Source: Vitellaria paradoxa (lineage: Eukaryota; Streptophyta; Magnoliopsida; Ericales; Sapotaceae). Taken from it: 64,000 nucleotides of DNA. Location of the stretch: assembly GCA_019916065.1 (NCBI GenBank), contig CM034239.1, positions 38,712,419 through 38,776,418 of the forward strand, given 5' to 3'. The first letter of the stretch is position 1, and the number at the start of each line of letters is the position of its first letter. This document shows, piece after piece, positions 24,331 to 36,735 of the stretch. The notes beneath the pieces were generated by a model. The model was not told the origin of the DNA, made no database searches, and saw nothing but the letters and a program-made list of their open reading frames with translations. The translations under genes were made by a program, and so were the position numbers.

Positions 24331-24889
24331 GTTTGTTTTAGAAGTGGAGTTCTCGCTTAAACTAATCGTGCCTCACTTTGTCGGGAGTCTAAACTAGAGT
24401 GCCTCCCTAATTTTCTTTTGACTTGTGACTTCAATTTGTTTAAGTTTATATGAAATCTCCTACCTCACCTCAAAGTAGGACTACACCTCCTGCGTGCTCA
24501 TCAGGAGCATTCAGGTTATTTGCGACAAAGGTGCCATGGTAAGGTTGCCTCTCCATATCATGTGCTTGGATTTACGTGTGAATAAATCAAGTTGCTTCCT
24601 AAGGATCACTAGTTCTTGCTCCCTCAGCTTGATCTCCACCTGGTATTAGGTTAGGGTTATATTGTCGTAGCCCGGGAGGTCGCCATTAGCTCCACGATGA
24701 CGATCCCCATGCATCCAATCCATTCAGGCCCCCCAGGCCCTTGAGATATTTTCAACCTAAACTTGGGGGGAATCTGGGACTGTTTAATCTCAGATGTGTG
24801 GGCTACAATCTCTCTATGGCCTGTTGGTAAAAATGCTCTACTAATCTAGATTATCTTTACTCATAATAAAGTTTTCGCGAGAATGCTGA

Positions 24890-25700
24890 TCGTTTCCCAC
24901 AAACAATGCTAGTTGGAGTGTCAAAAAACTCATGCTATCCTAAATGAACCATCCAATCAACACTCTATGAACAATGTGACTGGATGGTGATGATTATCTC
25001 AATTGGATTGTAAGTAAGTTCGGTCTCTTCTGTCCGACCACTTGAAAAAGCTATCAACTGGGGGAGGTATGACCAAATATCCCTTCAACAGTAAAGTTTG
25101 CCTCACTGGAGAATAAAAGTGAGAGTAAACAAAACGGCAGATTTCTAGTATGGTTTTTACTGTCTAACATTTTCCCTTTGTATAGTTTGGTTTATATATA
25201 TAGGTATAGACCCAATCTGCCACCCCAAGTATTGAACCACATGCAAATAGGGGGAATGATGCTGAAACGTGGGCAAAGGCATAAAGAACAAAATAGTCCC
25301 CTTCTTCTCCATGTTCATCATTGCAGACAAGCTAAAAGTGTAAAAGCGCGGATGCTCGCCACATGTCCAAATGATAGCCTTTAATTACCATTTAAATTGC
25401 TAAGGATATGTTTGGGGATTGTTTTGGCTTTGATTTGGAACTTAGCATATTGTTTTCCAAACCATGTTCTATCGTTTGCACAACTGTCATCTTCTCATAC
25501 ACACGATTCATCTAAGTGTGGGGTGTGCCCACAGGGTGTCCTGATGCTTAGTGTGAACATGCCATTTCCAATCTCGTGTGCACGGTCTCTTCTGGGTTTA
25601 TGTTCCAACATCAATTCTTTTTCCTGGTTTTTCAAAGTGTTGTCGCCCCGTTAAGCTAATAGCTCAATCCATATGATGCCATGTTGCCTAGCCTAGTCCA
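24890..25700 (-). mobile_element. Probable 5' LTR and leader of the gypsy element
   Basis: The sequence GTTTCCCACAAACAATGCTA near 24,893-24,913 resembles the leader/LTR junction of Tat-like elements, but a clean primer-binding site is not preserved. A minus-strand TATA-like CCTATATATATAAACC lies at about 25,190-25,205. LTR limits could not be set, and no matching 3' LTR was found. Confidence 0.4.
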
Positions 25701-26340
25701 ACATACTCTTTCTCCCTTGCCGAGCATTGTCATTAGCTTTCATTTTCTTTTATTCTCCTCTTCATATATCAAACTTTTGTGGTTATGTGTGTTTATGCAA
25801 CTAATATAGGCACGAAAAACAAGGTTTATGTTTGAGTTTGAAAGGGATGACAGCTATCTTGGATGTGTGAGTTCCAGTGTTGATCTGGAGTTGATTTGTG
25901 TCCATGGTTGGGTCTCTCGGTGGACTTTGGTCAAGAATTTAAGGTGTTGGTTGTGGTCTTCATCTTTACCTTCCAACATTATCATCTTCGATCTTATCTT
26001 CTCCTCTCCGACTTGGTATAGAAGTATGGGTTCTTACTTGGTAGTGTGTGTAGATGATTGGGGTTGCTTTTCATATGCTTTGAAATTTAAAGTTTTGGTT
26101 TGGGATTAATGTAATGATTGAAGAATGTGTATATATATGAATGTCTATATAAAGAGAGTGTGATAAATATTAACCTATTTAGATAAATTGGAACTTCATG
26201 ATGTAAATTGATTTATAAATCTTGTTTATAGCTATTCCTAGTATAACATTGCATGCCTTTATTTGAGAAATTGAAAACTATTAAATTTGATCATTAGATA
26301 GATGCATAAACAAAAAATAAAGAATATCTAATTCTAATTG
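25700..26340. other. No recognised gene
   Basis: An open plus-strand frame of 93 codons (25,828-26,109) was examined, but it shows no family motif. The stretch lies between retroelement sequences. Confidence 0.4.
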
Positions 26341-27719
26341 TAGGAGCTCTGTCGTGAGCACACAAGTCTTATTCTTGTGAGCACGCCTGCAAACAGCTTA
26401 CTCCCTATGCGTATGCCATCTTGAGCCTCACACCACACTAGGGAGGATTGTGCTCTGTGCACACTCGATAGTATTTATCATGCTCACGCCTTTTGATCAG
26501 GCTGTCTCATGCACCTAGACTATGTCTAGTCCACGCGACTGGCTAGGTCTACATCCCATGCACATGTTTGATGAGGTCTGGTGTGCAAGCCACCCTATCA
26601 CTTGATATATTTTTTCACTTTTGTATTAAATGCTTTAACGTGATGATATATGTTATGATTTAATGTCTTATATGAAGAACATTGAGATGTATTAGATCAC
26701 TATCATGAATGATTAGCTAAGATTATGATAAAGTGTGATAATGGTATACCATTATAAGGAAATATATATACGTATATAATACATTAATTTTGAATTTTTT
26801 GAGTGTATAGATACTGAAAATAGAGGTTATGATTATACCTAAGGATTGAAAATCCCAAAACTTATGCAGGAATAGGAGGACTCACATCTAGTACATAAGT
26901 AGCCTACAAAATAAGGTGAATGCTAATTAGCGTGTATTTTACCCTTGAAGTTTAACTCAAGTGGCAAACACGAATTCATGGTGGTTCACTCTATGGCCAA
27001 GGTCATATCAGATGAGCACTAATTCGTTTTAAATTAGGCTCTATGGCCATAGGATCATTCGGCAGACTATCTAACCTATTGTATATTGATTTTGGTTAAA
27101 TTATGAGTATGAGTTAAAAAATCATAAACTATTAACTTAAATTTGATTTGATGAGATGATATGAGATGAGATGAGGAGATCAATTTTGGTCATAGATATT
27201 AATTGTTAATGGTTGAGGCAATTTAATTGTTTTGATATGTTCATGTAGTAGCATGATAGGGCATCTTTTGTACTCAATTGTTTATAGTGGGGCACCGATA
27301 GGTGTAGTCACTCTCCTACAAACTTTGCTACAGGTTCTCGTGCTGATTCCCAGGTAGGGACTTCTAACCAAGAACAGTAGTCTTCCCCTATTTCTTTCGT
27401 CATACTTGTATTATCTTTTGGGGATTATTCATTCTATTCTTCTAATCCTCCATAGGCTACGGTTTAATATAGTTATTACAATTGATTTGATTGGGTTCGA
27501 CGAGCCAAGTATAGCGCTGTTACTGTTATTCTTTTGGATCACTATATATTCCATGGTCTATGACTATGACTTACGGCTATTTTGTCTTTTGATTCCTTTA
27601 TGATTATTATATTTTGCTGTAGTGATTATATAGCTCTAATAGGTTGCAGGTTGTAATTATTATAATGCGTTTGCATGTTGATGATTCGCACTCCAAGTTA
27701 TGAAATTTAGAGTGTGACA
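26340..27719. mobile_element. Probable LTR remnant ending in GAGTGTGACA
   Basis: A GC-richer block (26,340-26,610) is followed by sequence typical of chromovirus LTRs: CTCTATGGCCA twice, GGGGCACCGATAGGTG, GCTACAGGTTCTCGTGCTGA, and the end GAGTGTGACA at 27,710-27,719. With TGTAACACCC at 21,743 it could be one LTR split by the nested gypsy element. This is inference from sequence feel; no second LTR was found. Confidence 0.4.
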
Positions 27720-27815
27720 ATATATAAAATTAGTAAAGATCATTTGAACCGATAATAAACTGATAAATTATTTAAACTAATCACGAGTCAATATAACTAG
27801 CCAGTTCAATACTCT
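27682..27815. repeat. Dispersed direct repeat, first copy
   Basis: Matches 31,220-31,345 in the same orientation. The shared core includes GTGTGA(C/T)AATATATAAAAT, then CACGAGTCAAT and ACTAGCCAGTTCAATA. It overlaps the LTR-like end, so it may mark related insertions. Confidence 0.7.
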
Positions 27816-28440
27816 AAAAAAAAAAAAAGTTTCAAAAATTAGTTTCATCTCAACATCAATTGCAAGGAGAAATTTGGAATATTGCAAAGACTTTGAATAA
27901 ATTAAAAACATGATCAACATATAAGAAAAACTTATTGAAAAGGCATGGTGTATTACTCAAAGACACATTCTCCATTTTTACCTTTCATTGATAATGTATA
28001 AATTATAAAATTAATAGTAACTAGATTTAATTTTAACTTTTAACAAAATATTTTAATTGAATATATCATTTTAATTAATACATTATTATTTTAATAATTA
28101 ACTTTATTAAATTTAATATTGATTAATTAAATTTAATAAAATAAGTCACTTTATATTAAATTATTATTTAATTTCTAGAATAAAAATTATTTATTTATTA
28201 AGTTTTAACTTTAATAAAAGTGCTCTGATTAAATAAATTATTTTAATTGTAAAATATATATATAATTTTATGTCACCTGTTGACGTAGAAAGGTAAAAGT
28301 GCGAGTCATTGCATTGCAAACGGATATGTTGTATCAATCTATAAGTCCGGTCATTTTTAATGAGGGTAATTAAACGGACAGTTACTAGAATTTGAAATTA
28401 AAGAATATAAAATTACATGTATTTGTTACCATTATCAAGA
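27816..28440. other. AT-rich DNA, no gene seen
   Basis: Very AT-rich. No coding or repeat signal was recognised. Confidence 0.5.
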
Positions 28441-28446
28441 AAAGCT

Positions 28447-29215
28447 TTGACTCAATGCCTCCCAATCTTTATCTTTCCATCTCCATAAGAATCTCGAGAC
28501 TTGAAGTTTTATCTACAATTAAGTAAAATTAATTCAAAAGTAAGTAGACTAGTTTAGAATATAATAATTCTTAAAATTCTCTATTTTGGTTTGAAAAATA
28601 AGTTGGATTATTAGACCTGAAAAGCCTATGCCTATGCCTATGTGTTGATTAATTTAGAACTAAGTATAGGTGATCCACTCATTTCATTTTTTTTAAATTA
28701 TTTTATAATTTCATAGTTATTTCTTGAAATAGTAAGGGAAGCACGTACGTATACAAGACTACGAGTGGAAGTAATACAAAGGAACGAAGGGCATAGAGTT
28801 GCTGACATACCTAGGAAGAGCTATTTCCTTGGTACAAATAGAGCTTGAGGTGTGCCAAATCAGCTAAACCTCCAGATGTTCATATTATTGAAAAGGAAAT
28901 TGAGATCCGGGCAATAACGCGTAAATCTGTCAAATAAATGAAGGCAAGTAGACGTCACAAATTAAAAATCATATATCCACGGATAAAAGGGGGTGGTTTG
29001 CCACCATTAGTTCTAATATTTTTTATTTTATTTATTTTAATATAATTTTTTAACAATGCGATAACCTTTTTTAAGTAATTTTTAAATATGTTATTGAAAT
29101 TCATTAACTTTTTTTAAGCGAGTACCGGACCTGGGATAAAGTTGAGAACAAGATAGTAATAAGAAAACTCAGGGGAAGAGAGAGAGAGTACTAGATCGAA
29201 ATTTTTATTTTAGTT
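28447..29215. repeat. Degenerate duplicated block, first copy
   Basis: Aligns with 29,790-30,900 in several segments: CTTTCCATCT, GTTGATTAATTTA followed by AGTATAGGTGATCCA, AGGAACGAAGGGCATA, CGTAAATCTGTCAAATAA and GGACCTGGGAT. The plus-strand frame RNEGHRVADIP breaks soon after. The parent gene was not recognised. Confidence 0.65.
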
Positions 29216-29771
29216 GAATAAAATTAAAAAATAATCCTAATTCAAATACGACGCAAGTTTATAAAAATATAATTTTATTTGATTATTAATTAAAATATTT
29301 ATTTTGTATTTATCACTTAATATTATAATTTTATTTAAATTAAATTCTACATTAATTAAAATTTTTATTTAAATTATTGGTATAGTTCTTTCAATGATTA
29401 GCTCTTAAGCAAAAATTATATTATTTATTAATGAAAAGTAGAAACTAGTTTGATTAGAAAAAAATTATGTTATTTATTAATAAAAATAGAAATCATATTA
29501 TTTGTTTGATTAAGATTAGCAACTAAGTTCTAAATTATTTTAGATGATGAGTTATTCTTTCACTGATTTGATTTTTTTCGTCTTTTATACATTTCATTTG
29601 TGTATTATTAAAAAATTGTAATGATTGATTGTAATATTATATTTTTATTTTTTTAATGTTATTGTCAATTTATTTTCTATTTTTTTCAGTTTAAATATAT
29701 TTTATTTTATTTTATATTTTAAAATTACATAATAAAAAAATTCATGCGTCGCCCTGCATGCATAATCAAGA

Positions 29772-29791
29772 ATATATATATATATATATAT
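29772..29791. repeat. TA microsatellite
   Basis: Alternating TA run of about 20 bp, just before the second duplicated block. Confidence 0.85.
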
Positions 29792-30077
29792 TAATCTTTC
29801 CATCTATAGAGGAATATATGTTGTGGCTTAAAGTTGTATATATAATAAAGTTAAATTAATTTAAAAGTACGTAAATCAGTTTAGGGATAGATTAAATCTA
29901 AAGATTCTTTAAATAGGATTATTAGACCCACAGAGCGTTTGCCTATGACTATGTCTCTCTGTTGATTAATTTAAAACCAAGTATAGGTGATCCACCGTTT
30001 CTTTTTTTTTTTTTTTTTTTTGTTTAAATTTTTTTTATTTTTTAAAATTTATTTTATAAAAAAGAAGCGCACGCGCA

Positions 30078-30099
30078 CATATATATATATATATATATA
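30078..30099. repeat. TA microsatellite
   Basis: AT dinucleotide run of about 22 bp inside the second duplicated block; absent from the first block. Confidence 0.85.
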
Positions 30100-30860
30100 C
30101 ACGAGACCACAAATGAAAGTAACAGAAAGGAACGAAGGGCATATAGTTGTAGACACACCTAGCTTAGTAGCTAGAGCTGCTTCTTCTTTTGCACAAATGG
30201 AGCTTGAGATGTGCAAATCAGCGAAACAACCGAACCACCTCGAGATGTTTATATTATTGAATGAGGGAGCTCAGATCAGAGCAACAACACGTAAATCTGT
30301 CAAATAAATAAGGATAAGTAGACGTCAGAAATTAAAAATCATATTTATCCGTGGATTTAAGGAGTGGTTTTGCACCTTTCAAAAAGGGGGGTTGGTTTTG
30401 CCACCATCAGTTCTAATATTTTTTATTTTAATTATTTTAATATAATTTTTTAACAAAAGTTAAACTTTTTTTAAGTAACTTTTAAATATGTTATTTATAT
30501 TCATTAAAAAAATTTACCTATATGTAAAAATTTTTATTTGAAAATATTTTTTGTAATTTATTTATAAACAAATAACATACTTAAAAATTATCAGATTAAA
30601 AAAAATTAATTGCAAAAATCATATAAAAAATTAATATGAAAAAGAACTGAACCTGATGCCTCCCAAACCAAGCCTTAAAAGTGGGAGTATGCAGCACTTA
30701 TTACATCTGATTCCTTATTTAGCACCATTACTCTCGCTGCTAGGCTGCAGCTGCTTCAAAACATGATCAACTGACTATACTGCCGCCAAGTTTGAAAAGT
30801 GAGTACTGGACCTGGGATGAAGTAGTTGAGAACAGGACAGTAGCAAGACGAACTCAGGCA

Positions 30861-30880
30861 AGAGAGAGAGAGAGAGAGAG
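30861..30880. repeat. GA microsatellite
   Basis: GA run of about 20 bp; the first duplicated block has a shorter GA run near 29,179-29,188. Confidence 0.85.
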
Positions 30881-31219
30881 CACTGGATCTGGGGATGCAA
30901 GAGATTGACACCAAGAATTTCATCAAAGGCTGAGATCCAATATCGGGAGCATTTCTGATAAATATATGTATCACTAAAACAACACTAGCTAGGACATCTC
31001 TTCGTAAAAGTGCAAATAAAGCGTACAGGTTTTGTGTGATTTTGTGCTTAGTGTTGGCCTAAATCTTTGTAACTATTAATAAATCTATGTAAAATTGAAA
31101 TTTTTTTGTTTATTGTATGAATTAGAAAAATATAATTTTTAAATTTATGTTAACTTTTTTAACTATAACACACCTGTTATAAAATTTATATTATTAATGT
31201 TAGGTTTAATGGTTCGTAT

Positions 31220-31345
31220 TTTAAGTTGAGAAATTCAAAGTGTGATAATATATAAAATCAATAAAAATCATTTGAACCATTAATGAACCAATAAACTAAT
31301 TGAACTGACCACGAGTCAATAAAACTAGCCAGTTCAATATTACAA
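31220..31345. repeat. Dispersed direct repeat, second copy
   Basis: Counterpart of 27,682-27,815 at moderate identity and in the same orientation. Confidence 0.7.
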
Positions 31346-31659
31346 TTTAAAGAAAAAAAATTAGTGACCCAAGAAATTTAAATTCTTAATTTGATTTTTT
31401 AATTTAAATTTTGTTATTATATTAATTGAATATTTATTTTATTATGGATGCACAATGGGTATAAAAATTTTATTTGAGTATTTCAATTTTTTTATTAAAA
31501 GTACGGTTTAATTTTTTATTAAATAAAACATAAAATTAAAAAAAATCTAAAATTAAATAGTAATTAAATAAAGTATACATATATATACATATGGAGTGAA
31601 ATTGAAAGGGCTAGCGTTAGCAATTCGGCAGAGTTAAAAAAAAAAAAAAAAAGAAAGAA

Positions 31660-32030
31660 AAACGTGACACACCAGTTGACTAGATGAATTGGGAAACGCG
31701 TGACCCATTTCCAATAGGATTTTAATTGATCTGAAAACTATTGCATGTTTATATATATACATATATAGACATTGTATACCGCGACAGAAAAGAAAACCGA
31801 ATTTGAATCCCAATTGGATTCCTCAAGGCGGCTATTTCATCTATAAATATGTATATTCACCTCAGTGGGGAACGTCCAGAAGCCTTTTCGGCAGGAAAAA
31901 AAAAAAGAGAGAGAGAAGAGAAAGTAGCAGCGGTAGAAAAAAAAAAAAAAAAAGAAAAGGTATTGACGGCAAACCGTAAGAAGGCAGCAGTTTTTTTTTT
32001 TTGTGCAGTAGATGCAAATTTAATTTGAAG
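31660..32030 (+). promoter_or_regulatory. Possible plant promoter and 5' UTR running into the gap
   Basis: The stretch has a TTGAC element near 31,675, CCAAT near 31,711, and a TATA box CTATAAATA at 31,841-31,849. A GA/A-rich leader-like tract follows (31,897-31,965). No start codon with a long frame follows before the N gap at 32,231. If real, the gene it serves would lie in or beyond the gap. Confidence 0.3.
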
Positions 32031-32230
32031 TAAGAGTGGAGTTAAATAAAAGTTAAATTTATTATGTGTGATTTAATTTTGTGAATTTCTGTGATTATTT
32101 AGTTTATTGTTACGTACAAATTATGTAATTGTAACTGTCTTGTGGATAGAAAAAGTATATATAAATTGATTTTGATTTTAAGAAATTAAATTTAAGTTAA
32201 TATAAAAATTTTAAATTTTAAAAAAAAAAA

Positions 32231-32330
32231 NNNNNNNNNNNNNNNNNNNNNNNNNNNNNNNNNNNNNNNNNNNNNNNNNNNNNNNNNNNNNNNNNNNNNN
32301 NNNNNNNNNNNNNNNNNNNNNNNNNNNNNN
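32231..32330. other. Assembly gap of exactly 100 N
   Basis: One hundred N, the usual placeholder for a scaffold join of unknown size. It lies between the two large direct repeats, so the two copies come from different contigs. Confidence 0.99.
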
Positions 32331-35300
32331 TCAAACATTCTTTTAACTAAACCACTCTCGAAACCAACTAGCTGAACTTTTATAATGTAATTAAATTTAT
32401 GAAGGGTGAAAAATTACATGTAACATTAAACTAATGCAAAAACCATAAATATGTAGTGTTTAAACACTAAAAAAAAAAAAAACAAAAGAGAACATTTCAA
32501 ATATCCTCAACAGCTGCCAAATGATCACCTACTAAATTAATTTTTTTTTTAATTACTAAACTTTCCACATCCTTTATGCTATATATAATGAATCATTTTG
32601 CAAATTAGGTATCTTAAATATTTTTTATTTTTTCTTAATGCATTTGTTTCATTAAATATCTTTAAATAAAAAATATAAAAAAAAAAGTTGGATATCTGTC
32701 AATATGTCAATAATTTTTTGAGATTTTAATTGAAAATAATATTTAATATCTAAAGAAAAAGTAAAAAATTAAACCCCCAAAAACACGTGTTGGGTTTATA
32801 AATATATAAAAAATTACATTTTGTAATTTTTATTGCAAAATTACTAAGAGTTAATAAAATATCAACTTAAAAAAATAATTGATAAAAATTAAATTTTTAT
32901 CAAACACAAATAAAATTTACAATCCCTAAATGTTACTAATTTTAAATTTAAAAAAGAAATTGAAATTGTTAAAAAAAATTTAAGCACTGGCGAAGTCCAC
33001 GTGCTTTTATATTTATCGAACTGTTTAAATCGAAGTGGCAATGCTTATGAGTATTTAGGTTCTTAAAAAAATTAACTGATATATGTGTTCTCTTTGATAA
33101 ATTAATTTTTTTTTACTTTTTATTTTATAATATTTGAACATTAAATGAATTTTATATTAGATGGCGGCATATTGACTTAGGCCTCGTTTTGGAGTAAGAA
33201 AAATAAGATAAATTGAAATAAAATATGGTTTGTGGTTAATTTTGGCACCTTTTTTTTATTGAAAAATAGCAAACCGTGAGAACGGTTTTCAAATCCGTTC
33301 CCACGGATTCAAAAAAAATCACAAAAAATAGCAACAATGGTATTCGTTTGAAAGTTTTCGACGTGAAGAATATGATTGTATAAAAAATTTACACATTCGG
33401 TTAACTTACTTTCAAATTTTTTTAATTTTTTAGCGACATATTAGAATTTTTTGAAATTAGTGATGGCAAAAAAATTAGAGATAAAGGGATTATTGGAAAT
33501 TTATAGAATTTTTTAAAATTTTATGGTATGCCAAACTTGCCCTTAACTTAATACCCGCGGTAAAGTGCGAAAGTTTCGCTAGATTAAATAATTTTATGAT
33601 TATATAGCACAACCAAGACAAATATGTATAACCTTAAAAAAGGAAAAAAAAAATCATTTGTAGGGCCAATTTTTAATTTATGTAAAGAAGCTTGGATGGT
33701 ATTTGGTTTGTTTTTTTCTTTTTATTTTGGTTTTATATTTTAAAAATCTCAAAATAAGGAAGTAATTTTTTTTTATTTTGAATTAAAAACGTTCAAAAAT
33801 AATTTTTTGTCATTTTTATTCATGTATAAAACTCATTTTTTTATTTTTTAAAATAATTTTAAAAACACAAGTAATCAATGTGTTTTAAAAATTATTTTCT
33901 TTATTTTTAAAATTGAAAATAAAAAATGATCTCAAAAAAATGGAAAATAAAAAATAAATATAAAAAAAATCGGCCTAATGCCCCCTTAATTTTTCTAAAA
34001 ATTAGAAATAGAAATTGAAAAGGGCACAGCAGCAGCAGGACTTGGGGCTGCTGCTTTTGTACGGGCAGAAGAAAAATGAAACGCATCGAGGACAAACGTG
34101 TGTTCATGCGGCGATGCATCACATTGGAAAGCTGCGTGGTAACTTAAGAGGGGCCAAAGTTACTACAGGCCACGTTGGTGGGTAACAAAGCATCGGAAAA
34201 TTTAAAAAAAAAAAAAAATCTCAGAAACACATGCTGGCTTCTTAAAAAGCCACGTTCATACCTAAAGAAGCTTCAAATAGTCTCCAATTTTACTGTATTA
34301 GTATTGATATAAAATTTCATGCCAAGTTGTTTTTTTTTTTTTGGACAGAATATTTGTGTTTCCTATTCTCATTTTTCACTCACAAATGTAGATCAATGAA
34401 ATGTGTTGGGGTAATTGAAACTTGAATGATCATGCAAATGTTTGTTTATTTCTTTGATTTTTTCTTCCCTCGCAACAATATAAAGATCTGAAAATGAATA
34501 TAAAGAGCAATAGGATTGATCAGTTTTACAGTCAAATAATGAATCAATTAAAATAAAGATTGTGTAGTGACTCAATAAGTCCATGAGCAAATTAATTTAT
34601 CATTCTTGAATATACTTAGTTATAAAGTTTATTATTAGTGATTATACTTATTTAATAACTCATGAATATATTTGTTTAAGTATTCATAATAATCTTATAT
34701 TAGAATATCTAAAATTGCTTATAACCTTTTAATGATTTGTTTTTCCGTTCTCGTTAATAAACTTTGATATCACGTCCCAATTCTAATAATGTCCATTACA
34801 AAAGGGAGGGAAATATAGATCAACAAAATCACGTATAACCTCTTCTAAGGTCTAGTTAAAATAAAAAAATTGTGACATTGGATTTTAAATCCAAGTCATA
34901 CTTGTGAAATATCATCATAACAGTTGGAGCACTATATCATACATACCCCTCATTCTCAACTAGATAGTAAGTATTCCCCGAGATATTGCAAAGCCTCAAA
35001 AGACATCAAGTCAAATGACTTTTAGCTATAAAAGTAAATGCAATAAAGCATTGGTTGGATGGTTTTAAATCTATTTCATCTTGATAATAGTATTGTTGGT
35101 GGTGGTTGTGCCTATTTCATCTCTAAAAGTTAACTTGTATGGTGAGATTTTTCCCTATACTTATATGTTAACTTTAAACTCATTCCACAATCGATGTAGG
35201 AACCCTAAAACGACATTTGTTCCTCCCGATGGTTGAGATTGATGGTGTACCTAGACTCTGACACCAATGTTTTGAATAGTTTTGGGTCTATTTCGTTCTC

Positions 35301-35707
35301 AAAAGTTAATTTGTAGGGTAAGTATTTTTATTTATACTTATATACTGACTATCAGTTCCTTCTACAATTGATATGAAAATCTTAATAAGTATTGAGCCAA
35401 TAATATATAAACAATACTAGCAACTGATCCTAATAGTACATAGAATAAATATTTAAGTTTTAGGGGATCTACCCTTTGGGTAGTACAATTAACCATATAA
35501 ATAAATAAAAAAAGAGCATTGAGCTCAAAGTCACCATGTCATTTAACTCAAGATGAACGCTCACGAGTCCAAGACGGTCATTATACCATACATATTAAAA
35601 CTAGCAAATATCAGTGCAAAGTACAGACTACCTATCTCTTAATTTGATCTTAAAAATTTTTTTTAAGTTTTTTTGCGTCTTATTTTTACTAAAATTTTAT
35701 TTTTTTC
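32331..35707. other. AT-rich intergenic DNA with small repeats, no gene seen
   Basis: No gene was recognised. Notable parts are a GGCCTCGTTTTGG motif at 33,180 (a MITE-like start); a GC-richer patch with CAGCAGCAG and CTGCTGCT at 34,027-34,060; and two related segments, 35,111-35,200 and 35,287-35,380, sharing AAAAGTTAA(C/T)TTGTA and ACTTATAT. Confidence 0.5.
33274..33306. repeat. 12-bp near-perfect hairpin
   Basis: CCGTGAGAACGG and CCGTTCCCACGG are inverted with one mismatch around a 9-nt loop, in otherwise AT-rich DNA. Confidence 0.6.
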
Positions 35708-36554
35708 AAAAGGCAAAAATTACCTGTGCCTATAGGCACAAAAATATAATTTTGGTCTACAATAGTTCAATATAAATTTGTAATACAAACTTACATAAAA
35801 AATAATCTATACAGTATTTAATAAACATATAAAATTTTATTATTTTATCACAAATAAAATGTTTTAAAAAAAATATTTAACAAAATATGAAAAAAATAAA
35901 AGATTGTGTTTTCAAGAAAAGTGACCGAAAAATAACTGAATTGTAAAAAAATAACAAAATAATAATGACGAGTTGAGTAAATTCAATAGTTCAGAAATAT
36001 CTCAATTTAAATTGTTTAGCTTTTTGTTATCTCAAATTCTGACACAAAGAGTGTAAAAAATGTATGTGTGTTACAATTTAAGTTTTTAAGTACTTTAAAA
36101 TTAAAATTTTCCCATAAACAGTTAAATTTTTAATTTAAATGTTTATTGTTTAAAATTAAATTTGAAGAATATTATTTTTAATTTTAATTTAAGTACGTTA
36201 AATTAAATTTTAAATATTATTTTTTAAAATAAAAAATTTTAGTTAACTTTATCCAGTCGACTGTTGTGTTTTATTGTATAATATAAAAAGTATTTTTAAA
36301 ACATTTATAAAAAATTTTTTTATGTAAGTGACAAAAAAAAATTAATTAAAGTAGATAAAAAATAATCCTGACAATTAAATAATTTACGGTTAAAATATAT
36401 CAAATTCAGATGCTTTATTTTTTTATATATATATGACACAAATAATGTAAAAAATTATAAAATATATGTATTTACATTTAATTCTTAATTAATATATAAT
36501 AAATTAGTTATTTTTTTAAATTCAACTTATCTTTAAAACAAAACAACTCTCCCA

Positions 36555-36735
36555 ACCCTCCTCTCTCTCTCTCTCTCTCTCTGTCCTCGTTCTCTGTGCC
36601 CATCCCCCTCCCTCTCAATCCTAACTCCCTGTTTTCTCTCTCTCGCTCATCTCCCTCTCTCTCCTAGCAAACCCACACTCCTGCCCCTCTCTTTCTCTCT
36701 CTTTCTCCCTCCAGCAAACCCACTCTCTCCTAGAT
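36555..36735. repeat. CT-rich microsatellite and pyrimidine tract
   Basis: A CT run at about 36,558-36,581 grades into imperfect CTCTC/CCCTC sequence. Such tracts are common near plant promoters, but no supported gene follows. Confidence 0.8.

Larger units (their letters stand above)
29790..30900 (+). repeat. Degenerate duplicated block, second copy, with possible gene remnant
   Basis: Sister of 28,447-29,215. It contains a plus-strand open stretch at about 30,112-30,307 reading MKVTERNEGHIVVDTPS, then ARAASSFAQMELEMCKSA, ending RATTRKSVK and TAA. A further piece, EYWTWDEVVENRT, lies near 30,802-30,840. The first-copy equivalents are frameshifted. It may be the remains of a duplicated gene, but I do not recognise the family. 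Confidence 0.5.

Noticed and set aside
29987..30307. 106-codon frame starting MIHRFFFFFF
   Set aside because: Its first half is a T run, A-rich sequence and a TA microsatellite; only the last part (from about 30,112) is plausible as a gene remnant.
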